From the NCBI RefSeq assembly GCF_020012125.1, contig NZ_JAIFAG010000001.1, positions 4,216,001 to 4,280,000 of the forward strand: a stretch of 64,000 nt of DNA. The letters run 5' to 3'. A model generated the notes under the pieces. That model was not told the DNA's origin and searched no databases. It was given only the letters and a program-made list of their open reading frames with translations. Numbering within the stretch: position 1 is the first letter of the stretch; each line of letters begins with the position of its first letter. Both the position numbers and the translations under genes were made by a program. Shown here in pieces: positions 53,661 through 62,554 of this stretch. This DNA comes from Hymenobacter psoromatis. Lineage in GTDB: Bacteria; Bacteroidota; Bacteroidia; Cytophagales; Hymenobacteraceae.

Positions 53661-53700
53661 TATTACGAATTTTTCGTAATACTACGAACTATTCGTAATA
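53661..53700. promoter_or_regulatory. Tandem BlaI-type operators
   Basis: Operator 1: TATTACGAA, three-base centre, TTCGTAATA (53661-53681, perfect). Operator 2: TACTACGAA, three-base centre, TTCGTAATA (53680-53700, one mismatch). Centres are 19 bp apart and the sites share two bases. They stand directly before the BlaI gene, so the repressor would block its own promoter. Confidence 0.85.
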
Positions 53701-53743
53701 AGTGGTTATGCCCTACCCCTCTCCTACCTGGTATTATGCATAA

Positions 53744-53776
53744 AAAAGCCTCTCCTGATGTTTAGAAGAGGCTTTT
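53744..53776 (-). terminator. Terminator of the MFS gene
   Basis: Stem AAAAGCCTCT (53744-53753) and AGAGGCTTTT (53767-53776), with more A before it giving the minus-strand U-tract. A second stem AAGCCTTGC/GCAAGGCTT overlaps the end of the MFS gene near 53800-53833. Confidence 0.85.
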
Positions 53777-53832
53777 CCGGAATAAAACTTTTTGTAAAAA
53801 GCCTTGCTCGTTCGCCGATAAACGCGCAAGGC

Positions 53833-55086
53833 TTAGCCGCCGTGCGCCTCCGCCACGGTGGGCACCGCGCCTACCCCCGGCAGCCGCCGCAGCGGCCCGG
53901 CCGCCACCAGCAGCGCCCCCAGCGTGAGCACGGCCCCCGCCAGAAACGGCACGCCCGGAAAGTAAACCGGGGCCTGCGGCCGGGTAAACCAGGCGAAGAG
54001 GCTGGTCATCAGCAGCGGCCCCACTACCCCGGTGGCACTGATGAGCGAGGTGAGCGCGCCCTGCAACTCGCCCTGCTCAGTGGGCGGCACCTGACCCGAA
54101 ATGCTGCCCTGCAAGGCCGGCCCCGCCAGCCCGCCCAGCGCGTACACGGCCGTGAAGGCAAACATCATCCAGCCCCGGCTGGCAAACGCAAACAGCACAA
54201 AGCCAATGGTATAGAACACGATGCCCAGCGCTACGCACCGCGCCGCGCCCAGCTTTGGGATGGCTACCCGCACCAGCCCGCCCTGCACAATGAGCGCCCC
54301 GAGCCCCACCGCGCCCAGCGAGTAGCCAATGAGCTGTTCGGTCCAGCCAAACTTGAGAATGGTGTAAAACGTCCAGACCGACTGCGTGGCCGAGCCGGCC
54401 AGGTACAGCAGCACCAGCGCCACTACCAATCCGATGATTTTGGGGTACTTGCCCAGCCGCACCAGCGAGGCCACGGCATTGGCCCGCGCCCACTCGAAGG
54501 GCCGGCGGCGCTCCACCGGCAAGGACTCGGGCACCACGAAAAAGCCGTAGAGAAAATTGCACAGGCTTAGCCCGGCCGCCACCATAAACGGTACCCGCGC
54601 CCCGTAGTGCGCGAATAACCCGCCCAGTACCGGCCCGATAATAAAGCCCAGCCCGAAGGCCGCCCCCACCAGCCCGAAGTTCTGGGCCCGCTTTTCGGGC
54701 GGGCTTACGTCGGCGATGTAGGCCGTGGCGGTGGTGAAGCTGGCCCCGGTAATACCCGCGATGGTGCGCCCCACGAACAGCCACCCAATCGTCGGGGCCA
54801 GCGCCAGAAACACGTAGTCGCAGCCCAGCCCCAGCAGCGAAGCCAGCAGCACCGGCCGTCGCCCGAAGCGGTCGGAAAGCCCGCCCACCACCGGCGCGAA
54901 CGCGAACTGCGCCGCCGCGTAGGCAAACGAGAGCCAGCCCGCGTACCGCGCGGCTTGGCTCACGCCCTCGCCCGTGAGCTGCTCAATGAGCGCCGGCAGC
55001 ACCGGAATAATGATGCCTAGCCCAATTACATCAATAAGAATGGTGACGAAGATGAAAGCCAGGGCGGCCGGGCGTTGGGGCGACAT
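53833..55086 (-). CDS. MFS exporter, TCR/Tet (DHA1) family
   Basis: A 417-residue, 12-helix proton antiporter. The DHA1 motif A GGLSDRFGRRPVLLASLLG is at about residues 73-91, motif B-like GRTIAGITGASF at about 116, and motif C-like FGLGFIIGPVLGG at about 155. It is close to the TetA/TCR group. The substrate is not known, and family likeness alone does not show tetracycline resistance. Two terminators follow. Upstream, 55087-55283 has a hairpin at about 55145-55167 (GAAGCGGCG/CGCCGCTTC) and a GGGTAGGGTAG run, but no clear promoter. Confidence 0.88.
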   Translation of the reverse strand: MSPQRPAALAFIFVTILIDVIGLGIIIPVLPALIEQLTGEGVSQAARYAGWLSFAYAAAQFAFAPVVGGLSDRFGRRPVLLASLLGLGCDYVFLALAPTIGWLFVGRTIAGITGASFTTATAYIADVSPPEKRAQNFGLVGAAFGLGFIIGPVLGGLFAHYGARVPFMVAAGLSLCNFLYGFFVVPESLPVERRRPFEWARANAVASLVRLGKYPKIIGLVVALVLLYLAGSATQSVWTFYTILKFGWTEQLIGYSLGAVGLGALIVQGGLVRVAIPKLGAARCVALGIVFYTIGFVLFAFASRGWMMFAFTAVYALGGLAGPALQGSISGQVPPTEQGELQGALTSLISATGVVGPLLMTSLFAWFTRPQAPVYFPGVPFLAGAVLTLGALLVAAGPLRRLPGVGAVPTVAEAHGG

Positions 55087-55283
55087 AGGTAGGGTAGGAG
55101 GTTGGGGAGTAGGCGGGTCAGGCTGCCGGCGGGCGGCCAGCTGAAGCGGCGGGTTTCGCCGCTTCCCTGCTTCTACCCCACTCGGGTAGGGTAGCGCTCG
55201 TTAGTTGCTGGCAAAGGTAGGCCGAGCCGCTGCCCGGCCTAATTCCGCTTCTGACGCACTCGGTAGTTGAGCATTTTAAAAAA

Positions 55284-55316
55284 TTCGGCCTTGATTATCA
55301 AGTAATCAAGGCCGAA
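55284..55316. terminator. Inverted repeat, probable terminator
   Basis: Perfect 14-base arms TTCGGCCTTGATTA (55284-55297) and TAATCAAGGCCGAA (55303-55316). The minus-strand side has TTTTTT, so it would stop minus-strand transcripts that pass through the tRNA region. Confidence 0.65.
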
Positions 55317-55341
55317 GCGAGGGTCTTATTCTATAGGAAGC

Positions 55342-55371
55342 TTGCGGAAACCGAAATTTTTTGTACCTTTG
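55342..55371 (+). promoter_or_regulatory. Promoter of the initiator tRNA
   Basis: TTG at 55342-55344, 19 bases, then TACCTTTG at 55364-55371: both elements of the Bacteroidota primary promoter (TTG-N19-TAnnTTTG). The tRNA starts 14 bases further. Confidence 0.8.
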
Positions 55372-55384
55372 CACTCCCAAACAA

Positions 55385-55457
<73 letters not shown>

Positions 55458-55461
55458 CTAC

Positions 55462-55498
55462 AAAGGCCGTTGCTGATTCAGCAACGGCCTTTTCTTTT
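55462..55498 (+). terminator. Terminator of the initiator tRNA gene
   Basis: Perfect stem AAAGGCCGTTGCTGA (55462-55476) and TCAGCAACGGCCTTT (55478-55492), followed by TTCTTTTG. Confidence 0.92.
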
Positions 55499-55520
55499 GT
55501 CCTCAGCCATGCGCCCGGCC

Positions 55521-56534
55521 CTACCCCTCGGTGGGGCCGCCGCCCGCGCTGCTGTTGAGCAGAAACTCGCGTAGGCGGTCGATGTGGCCTTTCATGTCCT
55601 CGATGCGCTCGATTTGGTAGGAAGTAGCCGACCTGCCATCGCCGTGGCTGGCGAGGCTGCTGAGCAGGTTTTTGCGCTCCTCCATCATGCGCAGGGCCAC
55701 CCATAGGCTTTCTTCCAGGTTTTGGCGCGAGATGTCGGCCAGGGCCTCGGCGGAGTAGGCGTGGCCGGTGTGGCAGCGGTAGCGCAGCACGCTGCCGGCA
55801 TTCATTTGCCAGAGCGAGCCGCCGCAGCCGGGGCAGGCGAGCGGCACCTGATGTCCAAGCTGGTCTACTTGCCCGGTGGTGCCCACCACGCGCTCGGCAA
55901 TGGCGGCTTCCAGCTGAAGGTCGGGCGGAATCTCCATCTTATCGGGCGGGGTGGGCGGGTGGGTGGGCGCGGCTACCAGCTTTAGCAGCAGCGGCCCCAG
56001 CTGGTCCAGCGTCACGGTGTAGTCTACGCTAACGTGGCGCAGGGCGCTTTCGGGCATGCTCGGGTACTCGGCCTCGGCGGGGTCCTGCACCACGGCCACG
56101 CCGCCGCAGCGCTTCACGAAATCGAGGCCCGCGGTGCCATCGTGCAGCATCCCGGTGAGCACCACCCCGATAACGTGGGAGTCGAAGGCCACGGCGGCCG
56201 AGCGGAAGAGGGCGTCGGCGGCGGGGCGGAAGTTGTTTTCGCGCGGGCCCTTGGTCACCAGCAGGTGGTGGGCCTTCACCAGCAGGTGGCGGTCGGGCGG
56301 GGCCAGGTAGAGGTGGCCGGCCAGCAGGGGCTGCTGGTCGCGGGCCAGCTGGCAGGGTAGGGCCGTGTGGCTGGCGAGGCGGGCTACCAGCGGCTCACCC
56401 GTGGAGTCGGGGGCCAGGTGCTGCACCACGAGCACGGCGGCGGGCAGCGTGGCTGGCAGCTGCGCCACCAGGCGCGTGAGGGCCGGCATCCCGCCCGCCG
56501 AAGTACCAATCACAATCAGGTGGGTAGGAGTCAC
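55521..56534 (-). CDS. Stand-alone CheB-type methylesterase with C-terminal zinc-ribbon-like domain
   Basis: Start at GTG 56534 (VTPTHLIVIGTSAGG). The frame extends to 56750 through AT-rich noncoding sequence. 337 residues. CheB catalytic parts: Ser in GTSAGG (about 10), His in VVQHLAPDS (about 36), Asp in VVLTGMLHDGTAGL (about 130). No receiver domain. After a Pro-rich linker (THPPTPPDK) comes ACPGCGGSLWQ ... YRCHTGHAYS, a probable zinc ribbon, and a helical tail. CheB removes methyl groups from chemoreceptors, but none is present here. Stop TAG lies in the octamer. Divergent from the CheB-CheR fusion. Confidence 0.85.
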   Translation of the reverse strand: MTPTHLIVIGTSAGGMPALTRLVAQLPATLPAAVLVVQHLAPDSTGEPLVARLASHTALPCQLARDQQPLLAGHLYLAPPDRHLLVKAHHLLVTKGPRENNFRPAADALFRSAAVAFDSHVIGVVLTGMLHDGTAGLDFVKRCGGVAVVQDPAEAEYPSMPESALRHVSVDYTVTLDQLGPLLLKLVAAPTHPPTPPDKMEIPPDLQLEAAIAERVVGTTGQVDQLGHQVPLACPGCGGSLWQMNAGSVLRYRCHTGHAYSAEALADISRQNLEESLWVALRMMEERKNLLSSLASHGDGRSATSYQIERIEDMKGHIDRLREFLLNSSAGGGPTEG

Positions 56535-56738
56535 AAGGAGAAGAGAAAAAAGCGGGATGAAGCGAAGATGTTGCGGTAGTAGTTTCAGACATACGAGCCC
56601 GTTAAAAATAAAGATTAAGCAGCCGGGGTAGTACTTTAGGGGGTAATTAAAGCCGTTTTTAATGGCCCGTACGCGCCGCGGGGCCCCAGGGTAACTGCGG
56701 GGGCGCTGGCACCTAGCGCCTTGCTGCCGCCTACCGGC

Positions 56739-56789
56739 GCAGCTCCGCAAGCTGGGGTGCGCGCCCTACGCCCCAGCTTGCGGAGCTGC
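56739..56789. repeat. Intergenic hairpin between divergent CheB and CheB-CheR genes
   Basis: Perfect 19-base arms 56739-56757 and 56771-56789 (GCAGCTCCGCAAGCTGGGG and complement), loop 13, then AAAAAATT. It lies in the divergent spacer, 50 bases before ATG 56839. The spacer 56535-56838 otherwise shows an AT-rich stretch around 56560-56660 and no clear -7 box. Confidence 0.8.
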
Positions 56790-56838
56790 AAAAAATTAAG
56801 CTGGTGCTCAACCTAGTGGGCGCACCGGCCTACCCCCT

Positions 56839-59800
56839 ATGAAAACTCCCGCCCAGCCGGCCGCCGAGGTTGCCCCCATCGCCGCCGAGTCCGTTACGCC
56901 CGAGCAAAACCGCCCGGCCCGGCCCGGCGGCCGCAGCCGCAACGGCCGCCCCGAGCCGGCCGACAAGTTTCCGGTAGTGGCCTTGTGCGGCTCGGCGGGG
57001 GCGCTGGAGGCGCTGGAGCGGTTTTTCAGCCGCCTACCCCCCGCCAGCGGGCTGGCCTTCGTGGTGGTGGTGCACCGGCTGCCCGACCCGCCCGACGGCA
57101 CCCAGCTTACGCAGGTGATTCAGGGCTTTACGCCGCTGCCCGTGGCTGAGGCCCACGACGGGCAGCGCGTGCGCCCCAACCACGTTTACCTTATTCCGGC
57201 CGACCACGACCTGAGCTTGCTGCACGGCAGCTTGTATTTGCTGAAGCCGACCCAACCCGCCGGCCGCCGCCACCCGATTGACTTTTTTCTGCAAACCCTG
57301 GCCAAAGATGCGGGCGAGCGGGCGGTGTGCGTCATCTTCTCGGGCATGGGTAGCGACGGCACCGTGGGCCTGAAGCTAGTGATGGAAAACTTCGGGATGG
57401 TGATGGCCCAGGACCCCGAAACGGCCCTCTGCGATGCCATGCCGCGCGCCGCGCTGGCCACCGAGTTCGTGGACTTTGTGCTGCGTCCCGAGCTGCTGCC
57501 CGCCCAGCTGCTCGACTACGTGCGGCGGCCCCTCGACAGCCGGCCCGCCCGCGACCCGGAGGCGGGCTCGGCTAGCCAGCCGGCCCACGCGCTCCAGAAG
57601 ATATTTCTGCTCATTCGGACCCAAACCGGGCACGACTTCAGCTTTTATAAGCGCAACACGGTGTTTCGGCGCATTGAGCGGCGCATGAACTCGCACCAAA
57701 TCAAGGAGTTCACGCACTACGTGCGCTACTTGCAGGAAAACCCCGCCGAGGTGGAGCAGCTTTTTCACGAGCTGCTGATTGGGGTGACCAAGTTTTTCCG
57801 CGACGCGGAAGCCTTTGCCAGCCTCCAAACCCACCTGCAGGCGCTGCTGGCCACCAAGCCCGCCGAGAGCACGGTGCGGGTGTGGGCCCCCGGCTGCTCG
57901 ACCGGCGAGGAGGCCTACTCGCTGGCCATGACCCTGCTCGAATGCCTGGATGAGGTGGAGCCCAACCGCCACCTCAAGCTCCAGATTTTTGCCACCGACA
58001 TCTCGGCCGAGGGCATTGTGCGGGCGCGCGCCGGCGAGTACGCCGACAATATCGTGGCCGACGTGAGCCCGGCGCGGCTGGCGCGCTTTTTTCAGAAAAC
58101 CGACGGCGGCTTCCAGATTCGCAAGGAGGTGCGCGACGTGGTGGTGTTTGCCCTGCACAACATTAATAAGGACGCGCCCTTCATCAAGCTCGACCTGCTG
58201 GTGTGCCGCAACCTGCTCATCTACCTCAACGCCGAATTGCAGAAAAGCCTGCTGCCGGTGTTTCACTACGCCCTGAACCCCAGTGGCCTGCTGTTTCTGG
58301 GGCCCAGCGAAAACATTACCGGCTACCACGACCTTTTTCAGCCGCTCGATGTGAAGTGGAAGCTGCTGCGGCGCACGGCTACGGCGGCCGGGTTGCCGCA
58401 CCTCATCAAGTTTCCCTTTTCGCTGGGGCGGCACGCCGCGGCTACCCCCCGCACCATTGCCCTTATGTCGCCTTCGGCCGCCAACCACCGCCAGACCAAC
58501 TCGTTTGCCGCCCTCATCCAGAAAAACCTGCTGCTCGCCTACGCCCCGCCGGCGGTGGTGATTGACGGCAAGGGCGAAATCCTGTTCGTGAACGGGCGCA
58601 CCGGCAAGTACCTGGAGCCCGCCCCCGGCCTGAGCGGCATGAACCTGTTTGAGATGGCCTACGACGGGCTGAAGTTTGAAATCAGCGGGGCCGTGCTGCG
58701 CGCCACCCAAATCCAGGGGCCGGTGGTGGTAGATAACGTGCAGGTGCGCGGCGAGGCTAGCCAGCAGCTGCTGCGCCTCACGGTGCGGCCCCTCACCGAG
58801 CCCGAGCCGCTGGTCGGCCTGCTGCTGGTGGTGTTTGAGGACCAGCCTACCCCCCGCCGGGTGCGCCACGCCAAAGCCAGCCCCGGCCCCGACGGCCCGC
58901 ACCGCGACACCGTGGCGGAAGCCCTCACCAAGGAGCTGCAGTACACCAAGCACCGCCTCCAAGTCACGGTAGAGGAGATGGAAAGCAGCCTGGAAGAGCT
59001 GAAAAGCACCAACGAGGAGATGCAAAGCGCCAACGAGGAGCTGCAAAGCACCAACGAGGAGGCCATGACCAACAAGGAGGAGATGCAGAGCCTCAACGAG
59101 GAGCTGATGACCCTCAACATGCAGTACCTGGCCAAGACCGAGGAGCTGAGCCAGACGGCCAACGACATGAAAAACCTGCTCGATGCCACCGAAATCGCCA
59201 TTATTTTTCTGGATAATGACCTGGCAATAAAGCGCTTTACGCCGCCCGTGGGCCGCATCGTCAGCTTGCTGCCCGCCGATGTGGGCCGGCCGCTGGCGCA
59301 CTTCACCAGCAGCCTACGCTACGAGCACCTGCTGCGCGACGTGCAGCTGGTGCTGGCCCGCCTCACCAGCGTGGAGGTGAATATCCAGACCCTGGGCGGC
59401 GAGTGGTTTACGATGCGCATTCTGCCCTACCGCTCGCTCGATAACTATATCAACGGGGTCGTCATCACTTTCACCGATATCACCCGGCTCAAGCAGCTCG
59501 AAGCGCACTCGCACCAGGCCGCCCGCTTCAGCCAGAGCATGGCTGATACCGTGCGCGAACCCCTGCTGGCCCTCGATGCCGACCTGCGGGTGTATTCTGC
59601 CAACTGCGCCTTCGCCGAGGCTTTCCAGGAAAACCAGGCCGAGCTGCCGGGCCAGCCCCTGGCGGCCCTGGCCGGCGGGGCCTGGAACCAGCCCGCCCTG
59701 CTCGCGGCCCTGCACCAATTGCTGGACCCTACCGCCGCCTCCGAGTTTGAGGACCTGCCCTTCGAGGCCGACTTCCCGCGCCTGGGCCGCCGCGCCGCCC

Positions 59801-59868
59801 GCCTCTACGGCCGCCGCCTGCTGCACCAGGGCCAGCCCACCGGCCAGGTGCTGCTGGGCGTGCGGTGA
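56839..59868 (+). CDS. CheB-CheR-PAS fusion signalling protein without kinase domain
   Basis: A 1009-residue protein. Order: Ala/Pro/Arg-rich head; CheB esterase (about 50-230; Ser in CGSAGA, His in VVVHRLP, Asp in FSGMGSDGT); CheR methyltransferase (about 250-520; LLIGVTKFFRD, WAPGCSTGEEAYS, DLLVCRNLLIYL); a PAS-like domain (about 560-670); a coiled coil with the repeating phrase STNEEMQSANEELQ (about 710-770); then two PAS domains to the end (LGVR). Related proteins usually continue into a histidine kinase. This one stops, and a separate PAS kinase follows 247 bp downstream, suggesting a split system. The start is preceded by octamer CCTACCCC two bases away. Confidence 0.88.
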   Translation: MKTPAQPAAEVAPIAAESVTPEQNRPARPGGRSRNGRPEPADKFPVVALCGSAGALEALERFFSRLPPASGLAFVVVVHRLPDPPDGTQLTQVIQGFTPLPVAEAHDGQRVRPNHVYLIPADHDLSLLHGSLYLLKPTQPAGRRHPIDFFLQTLAKDAGERAVCVIFSGMGSDGTVGLKLVMENFGMVMAQDPETALCDAMPRAALATEFVDFVLRPELLPAQLLDYVRRPLDSRPARDPEAGSASQPAHALQKIFLLIRTQTGHDFSFYKRNTVFRRIERRMNSHQIKEFTHYVRYLQENPAEVEQLFHELLIGVTKFFRDAEAFASLQTHLQALLATKPAESTVRVWAPGCSTGEEAYSLAMTLLECLDEVEPNRHLKLQIFATDISAEGIVRARAGEYADNIVADVSPARLARFFQKTDGGFQIRKEVRDVVVFALHNINKDAPFIKLDLLVCRNLLIYLNAELQKSLLPVFHYALNPSGLLFLGPSENITGYHDLFQPLDVKWKLLRRTATAAGLPHLIKFPFSLGRHAAATPRTIALMSPSAANHRQTNSFAALIQKNLLLAYAPPAVVIDGKGEILFVNGRTGKYLEPAPGLSGMNLFEMAYDGLKFEISGAVLRATQIQGPVVVDNVQVRGEASQQLLRLTVRPLTEPEPLVGLLLVVFEDQPTPRRVRHAKASPGPDGPHRDTVAEALTKELQYTKHRLQVTVEEMESSLEELKSTNEEMQSANEELQSTNEEAMTNKEEMQSLNEELMTLNMQYLAKTEELSQTANDMKNLLDATEIAIIFLDNDLAIKRFTPPVGRIVSLLPADVGRPLAHFTSSLRYEHLLRDVQLVLARLTSVEVNIQTLGGEWFTMRILPYRSLDNYINGVVITFTDITRLKQLEAHSHQAARFSQSMADTVREPLLALDADLRVYSANCAFAEAFQENQAELPGQPLAALAGGAWNQPALLAALHQLLDPTAASEFEDLPFEADFPRLGRRAARLYGRRLLHQGQPTGQVLLGVR

Positions 59869-60115
59869 GTTGGGGAATGAAGGTGGGGTAGGGAAAAGTA
59901 GGGCAAGCATTAGCTTACTGAGTGTGGGGTAGCGGTTTAGGAATTCGGTAAAGTAGGGGGGTAGGGCCATGCGGTGAGTTTCAGCTTGCCGGATGAGGAA
60001 GGACAAGTTGAACAAACGGTGTAACTTCCCTGCCTCCTACTGACTTCAACCTCCGGTAAGCTCAAGCTTACCGCGCGGCCCTACCCCCTACTTCACTTTT
60101 TCACCCATTCACCGC
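59869..60115. repeat. Spacer with paired octamers and GGYAAGC hairpins (copy 2)
   Basis: This 247-bp gap holds no gene. It contains GGGGTAGG near 59886 and 59958 and CCTACCCC near 60082, so GGGGTAGGGCC and GGCCCTACCCC form the ends of a large imperfect inverted repeat. Inside are GGCAAGCATTAGC, the reverse complement of CCGGCAAGCTGAAAC, and a tight hairpin GGTAAGCT/AGCTTACC near 60054-60072. It resembles the cluster at 38787-38900. Confidence 0.65.
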
Positions 60116-62467
60116 ATGACCCCCAACCCCCAGGAGGCACTGCGCGCCCTGCGCCAGCGCGCCGAGCGGCGGCGGCTGGTTTCGGAGAGCCTACCCCCCA
60201 CCACCGCCCCCGAGGTGCAGCGGCTGGTGCAGGAGCTGCAAGTGCACCAGATAGAGCTGGAAATGCAGTATGAAGAGCTGCTGCTGGCCCAGACGGATGC
60301 TGAAAGCAGCCGCCAGCAATACGTGGAGCTGTACGACTTCGCGCCCGTGGGCTACTGCACGCTCTCGGCAGCGGGCACGGTGCAGCAGCTCAACCTGCAC
60401 ACCAGCCAGCTGCTGGGCCAGGAGCGCCTGCGCCTGCGCGGGCGGCGGCTGGCGCTGTTTGTGGTGCCCGCCGAGCGCGACCGCTTCGCCGAGTTTCTGG
60501 CCCGCCTGTGGGCGGCCCCCGGCCGGCACCAGAGCTGCGAGCTGACCATGCGCCGCGCCGATGAGACGACCTTCTTCGCCCAGCTCGAAGGCGTGGCTAC
60601 CGCCGAAAGCGACGACGAAACCCTACCCCCCACCAGCTACCGCCTCGTGCTGCTCGACGTGACGGCCCGCCGCCGCGCTGCCGACGCGCTGGCCGCCAGC
60701 GAAGTGCGCTTCCGGGCCACCTTCGAGCAGGCCCGCGACGGCATGGTGCTGCTCGATGGCGACTGCTTCGTGGACCTGAACGCGGCCGCGCTGCGCCTGC
60801 TGGGCCGCCCCGATAAAAGCCAGGTGCTGGGCCGCTGCCTGCTCGATTTCTGGCCCGATACCCAGCCCGCCGGCCGGCCCACCGCCGACGTGCTGGCCCA
60901 GAGCCTGCACGTGGCCCAGGCGCAGGGCTGGTGCCGCCTCGAGTTGCTGCGCCACGACCCGGCCGGCGAAGCTTGCTGGGATGAGCTGTCCTTCAACCCC
61001 GTGCTGATAGCGGGCCGCTCTCTGCTGCACGCCGCCTGGCGCGACATCACGGCCCGCAAAAAAGGCGAGCAGCAGCTGCGCGAAAGCGAAAGCCGCCTGC
61101 AGCTGGCCCTGGCCGCCGCCGACACCGGCGTGTGGGGCTGGGAGCAGGATGGCGGGCAGCTGTACCAGGATGCGCGGGCGCGCGAAATATTCGGGCTGGC
61201 CGAAGAGCCAGCCGCCGCGGCTGGGCCCTTCGGCCAGCTGCAGGCCGCCCTGCACCCCAACGACCAGGCCCGCGTGGCGCAGGCCCTGAATGTGGCGCGG
61301 CATGAGCAGGCCATCTTCGACGTAGAATGCCGCCTTTTGGGGGCCGCTGGCAACGTACGCCACGTGGCGGCGCTGGGGCGCTTCAGCTACGAGGAGCCTA
61401 GTGGCCAGCCCCTGCGCTTTACGGGGCTGGTGCGCGACGTGACGACCCAGTACGCGGTGAAAGAGGAGCTGGGCTCCAAAAACCGCCTGCTCGACAACAT
61501 CCTGCAGCACCTGCCCGTGGTGCTGAGCCGCCAGGGCCTCGATGGCCGCTACCGCGAGCAGATAGGCCAGGGCCTGCACCGCCTGGGCATGACCGATAAC
61601 TGCATGCGCGGCCAGCTGGCCGCGGAGGTGCTGCCGAGCCTGGCCCCGCACTTCCAGCGGCTGCTGGCCGGCGAGCGCCAGAGCTACGTGGCCAGCCTGG
61701 AGCACGCGGGCCGGCCGGTGTATTTTCAGTGCTGCGGCTTTTTTGACCACGAAAAGCAGGAGGCCGTGGTCTTCGCCATCGACATCACCGACTCGGAGCG
61801 CCTCAAGGAAGAAGCTACCCACCTCAGGCTGCGCCAGCAGCAGGAAGTGCTCTCGGCCATCCTCACCACCCAGGAGGAGGAGCGCCGCCGCATTGCCGAG
61901 GCCCTGCACAACGGCGTGGGCCAGCTGCTCTACGCCACCCGCCTGCACCTCGACGCCCTACCCCCCTCCGAGGCCGTGCACGCCGGTAAGGAGCTACTCA
62001 ACGAGGCCATTCGGGCCACGCGCAGTATTTCCTTTGAGCTGACGCCCAGTATTTTGGAAGACTTTGGCCTAGCCGTGGCCCTGCAAGAGCTGGTGAGCCG
62101 CATCCCGGCCAGCCTCGCCGTCGACCTCAACCTGCGGGGCCTCGACCAACCCCTCCCCGCCCTGCTGGCCACGGCTGTGTACCGCATTGTGCAGGAATTA
62201 GTAAACAACGTGATGAAGCACGCCCAGGCCCAGGAAGTATTCGTGGAGGTGAGCCGGGAAGACCACCAAGTCTACATCAGCGTGGAAGACGATGGCGTGG
62301 GTTTCGACGCCGGCGGGGCAGCTGCGCGCACGGGCATTGGTCTGGCGGGCATTCGCACCCGGCTCGGGCTGCTGGGTGGCACGTTCAGCAGCCAATCGCG
62401 GCCGGGCCAGGGCACCAGCTTTTTGCTGCAACTGCCGGTGCCGGCCGAGCTGGCGAAGGGGGATTGA
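60116..62467 (+). CDS. Multi-PAS sensor histidine kinase (NarL/DesK type)
   Basis: A 783-residue, apparently soluble kinase with no membrane helix. It opens with a coiled coil (LVQELQVHQIELEMQYEELLLAQ), then four PAS domains (about 70-185, 200-315, 325-445, 460-570). The HisKA_3 dimer domain follows with the phosphoacceptor His598 in EERRRIAEALHNGVGQLL (HN where most have HD), and a HATPase with ELVNNVMKHAQAQ, DDGVGFD and GIGLAGIRTRLGLLGG. Kinases of this type phosphorylate NarL-family regulators, and none is adjacent. Same direction as the CheB-CheR-PAS gene. Confidence 0.9.
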   Translation: MTPNPQEALRALRQRAERRRLVSESLPPTTAPEVQRLVQELQVHQIELEMQYEELLLAQTDAESSRQQYVELYDFAPVGYCTLSAAGTVQQLNLHTSQLLGQERLRLRGRRLALFVVPAERDRFAEFLARLWAAPGRHQSCELTMRRADETTFFAQLEGVATAESDDETLPPTSYRLVLLDVTARRRAADALAASEVRFRATFEQARDGMVLLDGDCFVDLNAAALRLLGRPDKSQVLGRCLLDFWPDTQPAGRPTADVLAQSLHVAQAQGWCRLELLRHDPAGEACWDELSFNPVLIAGRSLLHAAWRDITARKKGEQQLRESESRLQLALAAADTGVWGWEQDGGQLYQDARAREIFGLAEEPAAAAGPFGQLQAALHPNDQARVAQALNVARHEQAIFDVECRLLGAAGNVRHVAALGRFSYEEPSGQPLRFTGLVRDVTTQYAVKEELGSKNRLLDNILQHLPVVLSRQGLDGRYREQIGQGLHRLGMTDNCMRGQLAAEVLPSLAPHFQRLLAGERQSYVASLEHAGRPVYFQCCGFFDHEKQEAVVFAIDITDSERLKEEATHLRLRQQQEVLSAILTTQEEERRRIAEALHNGVGQLLYATRLHLDALPPSEAVHAGKELLNEAIRATRSISFELTPSILEDFGLAVALQELVSRIPASLAVDLNLRGLDQPLPALLATAVYRIVQELVNNVMKHAQAQEVFVEVSREDHQVYISVEDDGVGFDAGGAAARTGIGLAGIRTRLGLLGGTFSSQSRPGQGTSFLLQLPVPAELAKGD

Positions 62468-62520
62468 TGCCGAGAAGAAAATACGTGTTTTTCGCGTTAG
62501 GTTACTGATTAGCAAAGGCG

Positions 62521-62528
62521 TAGATTTG
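62521..62528 (+). promoter_or_regulatory. -7 element (TAGATTTG) for the 62555 gene
   Basis: An exact TAnnTTTG, 26 bases before ATG 62555. Confidence 0.6.
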
Positions 62529-62554
62529 CCCAACGTACTCTTATCTACCCTTCT

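Noticed and set aside
53833..55086. Calling the MFS gene tetA or a resistance determinant
   Set aside because: Motifs place it in the TCR/Tet group only. Substrate cannot be read from sequence, and such exporters are often housekeeping.
57376..59301. 641-residue open frame opposite the CheB-CheR gene
   Set aside because: The plus-strand frame has full CheB, CheR and PAS motifs. The antisense one is His/Gln/Val/Gly-rich with no recognisable domain.
60623..61948. 441-residue open frame opposite the PAS kinase
   Set aside because: Antisense to a gene with clear PAS and kinase motifs. Low-complexity composition.
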